NCBI GenBank assembly: GCA_036172665.1
Contig: JAYKNF010000013.1
Coordinates: 5,208,001 to 5,272,000, forward strand
Reading direction: 5' to 3'
Source: Prosopocoilus inquinatus
Taxonomy: Eukaryota; Arthropoda; Insecta; Coleoptera; Lucanidae
Length of the DNA: 64,000 nt
The notes under the pieces: generated by a model
The model's database searches: none
Seen by the model: only the letters and a program-made list of their open reading frames with translations
What the model was told of the DNA's origin: nothing
Shown here: one piece after another, positions 59,114 to 64,000 of the stretch
How the letters are laid out: every line of letters starts with the position of its first letter
How positions within the stretch are numbered: the stretch's first letter is position 1
Position numbers and translations under genes: made by a program

Positions 59114-62100
59114 GCGTTGTTCCTGTGCTGTATCTAATCGATCCTTACTCATCTATCATGTTATTTGGCGTTTCGATGGACTCTGATGTGAGATACAAAG
59201 TTTACGGACGCAGCAGAAGCTGGAAATAGTTTTGAACGAACCAACACGCATTAGCGTTGTTCCTGTGATGTATCTAAACGATCCTTACTTATCTAACATG
59301 TTATTTGACGTTTCGATGGACTCCAGTAACTCTGATGTGAGATACGACGCTTTCGGACGCAGCAGAAGCTGGAAATAGTTTTTAACGAAACAACACGCAT
59401 TAGCGTTGTTCCTGTGATGTATCTAATCGATCCTTACTCATCTATCATGTTATTTGGCGTTTCGATGGACTCTGATGTGAGATACAAAGTTTACGGACGC
59501 AGCAGAAGCTGGAAATAGTTTTAAATGAAACAACACGTATTAGCGTTGTTCCTGTGATGTATCTAATCGATCCTTACTCATCTATCATGTTATTTGACGT
59601 TTGGATGGACTCCAGTAACCCTGATGTGAGATACGAAATTTTCGGACGCAGCGGAAGCTGGAAATAGTTTTGAACGAAGCAACACGTATTAGCGTTGTTC
59701 CTGTGATGTATCTAAACGATCCTTACTTATCTAACATATTATATGACGTTTGGATGGACTCCAGTAAGTCTGATGTGAGATACAAAGTTTTTGGACGCAG
59801 CAGCAGCTGGAAATAGTTTTAAACGAAACAACACGTATTAGCGTTGTTCCTGTGCTGTATCTAATCGATCCTTACTTATCTATCATGTTATTTGACGTTT
59901 CGATGGACTCCAGTAACTCTGATGTGAGATACGACGTTTTCGGACGCAGCAGAAGCTGGAAATAGTTTTAAACGAAACAACACATATTAGCGTTGTTCCT
60001 GTGATGTATCTAATCGATCCTTACTCATCTATCATGTTATTTGACGTTTGGACGGACTCCAGTAACTCTGATGTGAGATACAAAGTTCTCGGACACAGCA
60101 GAAGCTGGAAATAGTTTTGAACGAAACAACACGTATTAGCGTTGTTCCTGTGATGTATCTAAACGATCCTTACTTATCTAACAAGTTATTTGACGTTTGG
60201 ATGGACTCCAGTAACTCTAATGTGAGATACGAAATTCTCGGACGCAGCAGCAGCTGGAAATAGTTTTAAACGAAACAACACATATTAGCGTTGTTCCTGT
60301 GATGTAGCTAATCGATCCTTACTCATCTATCATGTTATTTGACGTTTGGACGGACTCCAGTAACTCTGATGTGAGATACAAAGTTCTCGGACGCAGCAGA
60401 AGCTGGAAATAGTTTTGAACGAAACAACACATATTAGCGTTGTTCCTGTGATGTATCTAATCGATCCTTACTTATCTATCATGTTATTTGACGTTTCGAT
60501 GGACTCCAGTAACTCTGATGTGAGATACGAAATTTTCGGACGCAGCGGAAGCTGGAAATAGTTTTAAACGAAACAACACGCATTAGCGTTGTTCCAGTGA
60601 TGTATCTAATCGATCCTTACTCATCTATCATGTTATTTGTCGTTTCGATGGACTCTAGTAATTCTGATGTGAGATACGAAGTTTTTGGACGCAGCAGGAG
60701 CTGGAAATAGTTTTGAACGAAACAACACATATTAGCGTTGTTCCTGTGATGTATCTAAACGATCCTTACATATCTAACATGTTATTTGACGTTTGTATGG
60801 ACTCCAGTAAATCTGATGCGAGATACAAAGTTTTTGGACGCAGCAGGAGCTGGAAATAGTTTTAAACGAAACAACACGTATTAGCGTTGTTCCTGTGCTG
60901 TATCTAATCGATCCTTACTTATCTATCATGTTATTTGACGTTTCGATGGACTCCAGTAACTCTGATGTGAGATACGACGTTTTCGGATGCAGCAGAAGCT
61001 GGAAATAGTTTTTAACGAAACAACACATATTAGCGTTGTTCCTGTGATGTATCTAATCGGTCCTTACTTATCTATCATGTTATTTGACGTTTGTATCGAC
61101 TCCAGTAACTCTGATGTGATATACGAAGTTCTCGGACGCAGCAGAAGCTGGAAATAGTTTTAAACGAAACAACACGCATTAGCGTTGTTCCTGTGATGTA
61201 TCTAATCGATCCTTACTCATCTATCATGTTATTTGGCGTTTCGATGGACTCCAGTAACTTTGATGTGAGATACGAAGTTCTCGGACGCAGCTGAAGCTGG
61301 AAATAGTTTTAAACGAAACAACACGTATTAGCGTTGTTCCTGTGATGTATCTAATCGATCCTTACTTAGCTACTATGTTATTTGACGTTTCGATGGACTC
61401 CAGTAACTCTAATGTGAGATACGAAATTTTCGGACGCAGCAGCAGCTGGAAATAGTTTTAAACGAAACAACACATATTAGCGTTGTTCCTGTGATGTATC
61501 TAATCGATCCTTACTCAGTTCTCATGTTATTTGACGTTTGGACGGACTCCAGTAACTCTGATGTGAGATACAAAGTTCTCGGACGCAGCAGAAGCTGGAA
61601 ATAGTTTTGAACGAACCAACACGTATTAGCGTTGTTCCTGTGATGTATCTAAACGATCCTTACTTATCTAACATGTTATTTGACGTTTGGATGGACTCCA
61701 GTAACTCTAATGTGAGATACGAAATTTTCGGACGCAGCAGCAGCTGGAAATAGTTTTAAACGAAACAACACATATTAGCGTTGTTCCTGTGATGTATGTA
61801 ATCGATCCTTACTCATCTATCATGTTATTTGACGTTTGGACGGACTCCAGTAACTCTGATGTGAGATACAAAGTTCTCGGACGCAGCAGAAGCTGGAAAT
61901 AGTTTTGAACGAAACAACACGTATTAGCGTTGTTCCTGTGATGTATCTAAACGATCCTTACTTATCTAACATATTATATGACGTTTGGATGGACTCCAGT
62001 AAGTCTGATGTGAGATACAAAGTTTTTGGACGCAGCAGCTGCTGGAAATAGTTTTAAACGAAACAACACGTATTAGCGTTGTTCCTGTGCTGTATCTAAT

Positions 62101-64000
62101 CGATCCTTACTTATCTATCATGTTAGTTGACGTTTCGATGGACTCCAGTAACTCTGATGTGAGATACGAAATTTTCGGACGCAGCGGAAGCTGGAAATAG
62201 TTTTAAACGAAACAACACGCATTAGCGTTGTTCCTGTGATGTATCTAATCGATCCTTACCCATCTATCATGTTATTTGTCGTTTCGATGGACTCTGATGT
62301 GAGATACAAAGTTTACGGACGCAGCAGAAGCTGGAAAAAGTTTTAAATGAAACAACACGTATTAGCGTTGTTCCTGTGATGTATCTAATCGATCCTTACT
62401 CATCTATCATGTTATTTGACGTTTGGATGGACTCCAGTAACCCTGATGTGAGATACGAAATTTTCGGACGCAGCGGAAGCTGGAAATAGTTTTAAACGAA
62501 ACAACACGCATTAGCGTTGTTCCTGTGATGTATCTAATCGATCCTTACCCATCTATCATGTTATTTGTCGTTTCGATGGACTCTAGTAATTCTGATGTGA
62601 GATACGAAGTTTTTGGACGCAGCAGGAGCTGGAAATAGTTTTGAACGAAACAACACGTATTAGCGTTGTTCCTGTGATGTATCTAAACGATCCTTACTTA
62701 TCTAACATGTTATTTGACGTTTGGATGGACTCCAGTAAGTCTGATGTGAGATACAAAGTTTTTGGACGCAGCAGGAGCTGGAAATAGTTTTAAACGAAAC
62801 AACACGTATTAGCGTTGTTCCTGTGCTGTATCTAATCGATCCTTACTTATCTATCATGTTATTTGACGTTTCGATGGACTCCAGTAACTCTGATGTGAGA
62901 TACGACGTTTTCGGACGCAGCAGAAGCTGGAAATAGTTTTTAACGAAACAACACGCATTAGCGTTGTTCCTGTGATGTATCTAATCGATCCTTACTCATC
63001 TATCATGTTATTTGGCGTTTCGTTGGACTCCAGTAACTTTGATGTGAGATACGAAGTTCTCGGACGCAGCTGAAGCTGGAAATAGTTTTAAACGAAACAA
63101 CACGTATTAGCGTTGTTCCTGTGATGTATCTAATCGATCCTTACTTAGCTACTATGTTATTTGACGTTTCGATGGACTCCAGTAACTCTAATGTGAGATA
63201 CTAAATTTTCGGACGCAGCAGCAGCTGGAAATAGTTTTAAACGAAACAACACATATTAGCGTTGTTCCTGTGATGTATCTAATCGATCCTTACTCATCTA
63301 TCATGTTATTTGACGTTTGGACGGTCTCCAGTAACTCTGATGTGAGATACAAAGTTCTCGGACGCAGCAGAAGCTGGAAATAGTTTTGAACGAAGCAACA
63401 CGTATTAGCGTTGTTCCTGTGATGTATCTAAACGATCCTTACTTATCTAACATATTATATGACGTTTGGATGGACTCCAGTAAGTCTGATGTGAGATACA
63501 AAGTTTTTGGACGCAGCAGCAGCTGGAAATAGTTTTAAACGAAACAACACGTATTAGCGTTGTTCCTGTGCTGTATCTAATCGATCCTTACTTATCTATC
63601 ATGTTATTTGACGTTTCGATGGACTCCAGTAACTCTGATGTGAGATACGACGTTTTCGGACGCAGCAGAAGCTGGAAATAGTTTTAAAGGAAACAACACA
63701 TATTTGCGTTGTTCCTGTGATGTATCTAATCGATCCTTACTCATCTATCATGTTATTTGACGTTTGGACGGACTCCAGTAACTCTGATGTGAGATACAAA
63801 GTTCTCGGACACAGCAGAAGCTGGAAATAGTTTTGAACGAAACAACACGTATTAGCGTTGTTCCTGTGACGTATCTAATCGATCCTTACTTATCTATCAT
63901 GTTATTTGTCGTTTCGATGGACTCCAGTAACTCTAATGTGAGATACGAAATTTTCGGACGCAGCAGCAGCTGGAAATAGTTTTAAACGAAACAACACATA

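Larger units (their letters stand above)
48790..64000. repeat. 149-bp tandem satellite array, right flank
   Basis: Same family and orientation as the left array, about 102 monomers, running to the end of the window. It shares variant blocks with the last part of the left array; for example the GGATGCAGCAG, TACATATCTAAC and CTCAGTTCTC variants occur on both sides. It also holds two micro-inversions (58449-58519 and 59072-59113) and a 25-bp deletion at 58337. No gene is visible. Confidence 0.97.

Noticed and set aside
1..64000. Centromere-protein box (CENP-B-like) in the monomer
   Set aside because: No match to the known box was seen by eye. Centromere function cannot be judged from sequence alone.

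Overview
The window is eukaryotic repeat DNA, most likely from an arthropod and probably an insect, interrupted by one complete virus-like transposon. About 46 kb (1-30932 and 48790-64000) is a tandem satellite with a 149-bp monomer. Inside it sits a 17,857-bp Maverick/Polinton element (30933-48789). Its ends read AG...CT, it is flanked by a perfect 6-bp target duplication (TGTGCT), and removing it restores an uninterrupted monomer. The arthropod call rests on TCAGT-type initiators, 56-70 nt spliceosomal introns and the family resemblance of the proteins. The species cannot be named from the sequence.

Layout of the element: each end has a 148-bp terminal inverted repeat (TIR), which itself contains a perfect 39-bp-stem hairpin. 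Inside the left TIR is a ~0.7-kb array of an 11-bp unit carrying TGACCTTGA. The only plus-strand gene follows: protein-primed DNA polymerase B in two exons (31951-35804). All other genes are on the minus strand. From the polymerase end they are: integrase, a 127-aa unknown, a Polinton-type protein resembling DUF8207, the packaging ATPase, a spliced Pro-rich protein, a Ser/Pro-rich coiled-coil protein, a 1.3-kb AT-rich gap, a small Cys-rich protein, an exonuclease-like protein, the double-jelly-roll major capsid protein, the single-jelly-roll minor capsid protein, the adenain-like protease, a PLA2/pX-like virion protein and a 285-aa unknown. Degenerate copies of the TIR module fill the space up to the right TIR.

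How they fit together: polymerase and integrase copy and insert the element. The ATPase, two capsid proteins, protease and PLA2/pX protein form a full particle-building set like that of adintoviruses and adenovirus-related viruses. Near-identical TIRs, the perfect target duplication and reading frames without internal stops (apart from introns and one proposed frameshift) suggest a recent insertion.

Three points of gene expression stand out. The protease frame has no usable ATG; it joins the PLA2/pX frame in the -1 direction at an A AAA AAC heptamer directly before the PLA2 stop, the classic retroviral-type slippery site. The rightmost gene has no ATG until a 62-nt intron is removed, which assembles the start codon across the exon junction. 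The polymerase also depends on a 62-nt intron. In the satellite, nested duplications (12,004 bp, 3,846 bp, and a 2,970/3,268-bp pair) and two single-monomer micro-inversions record how the array grew.
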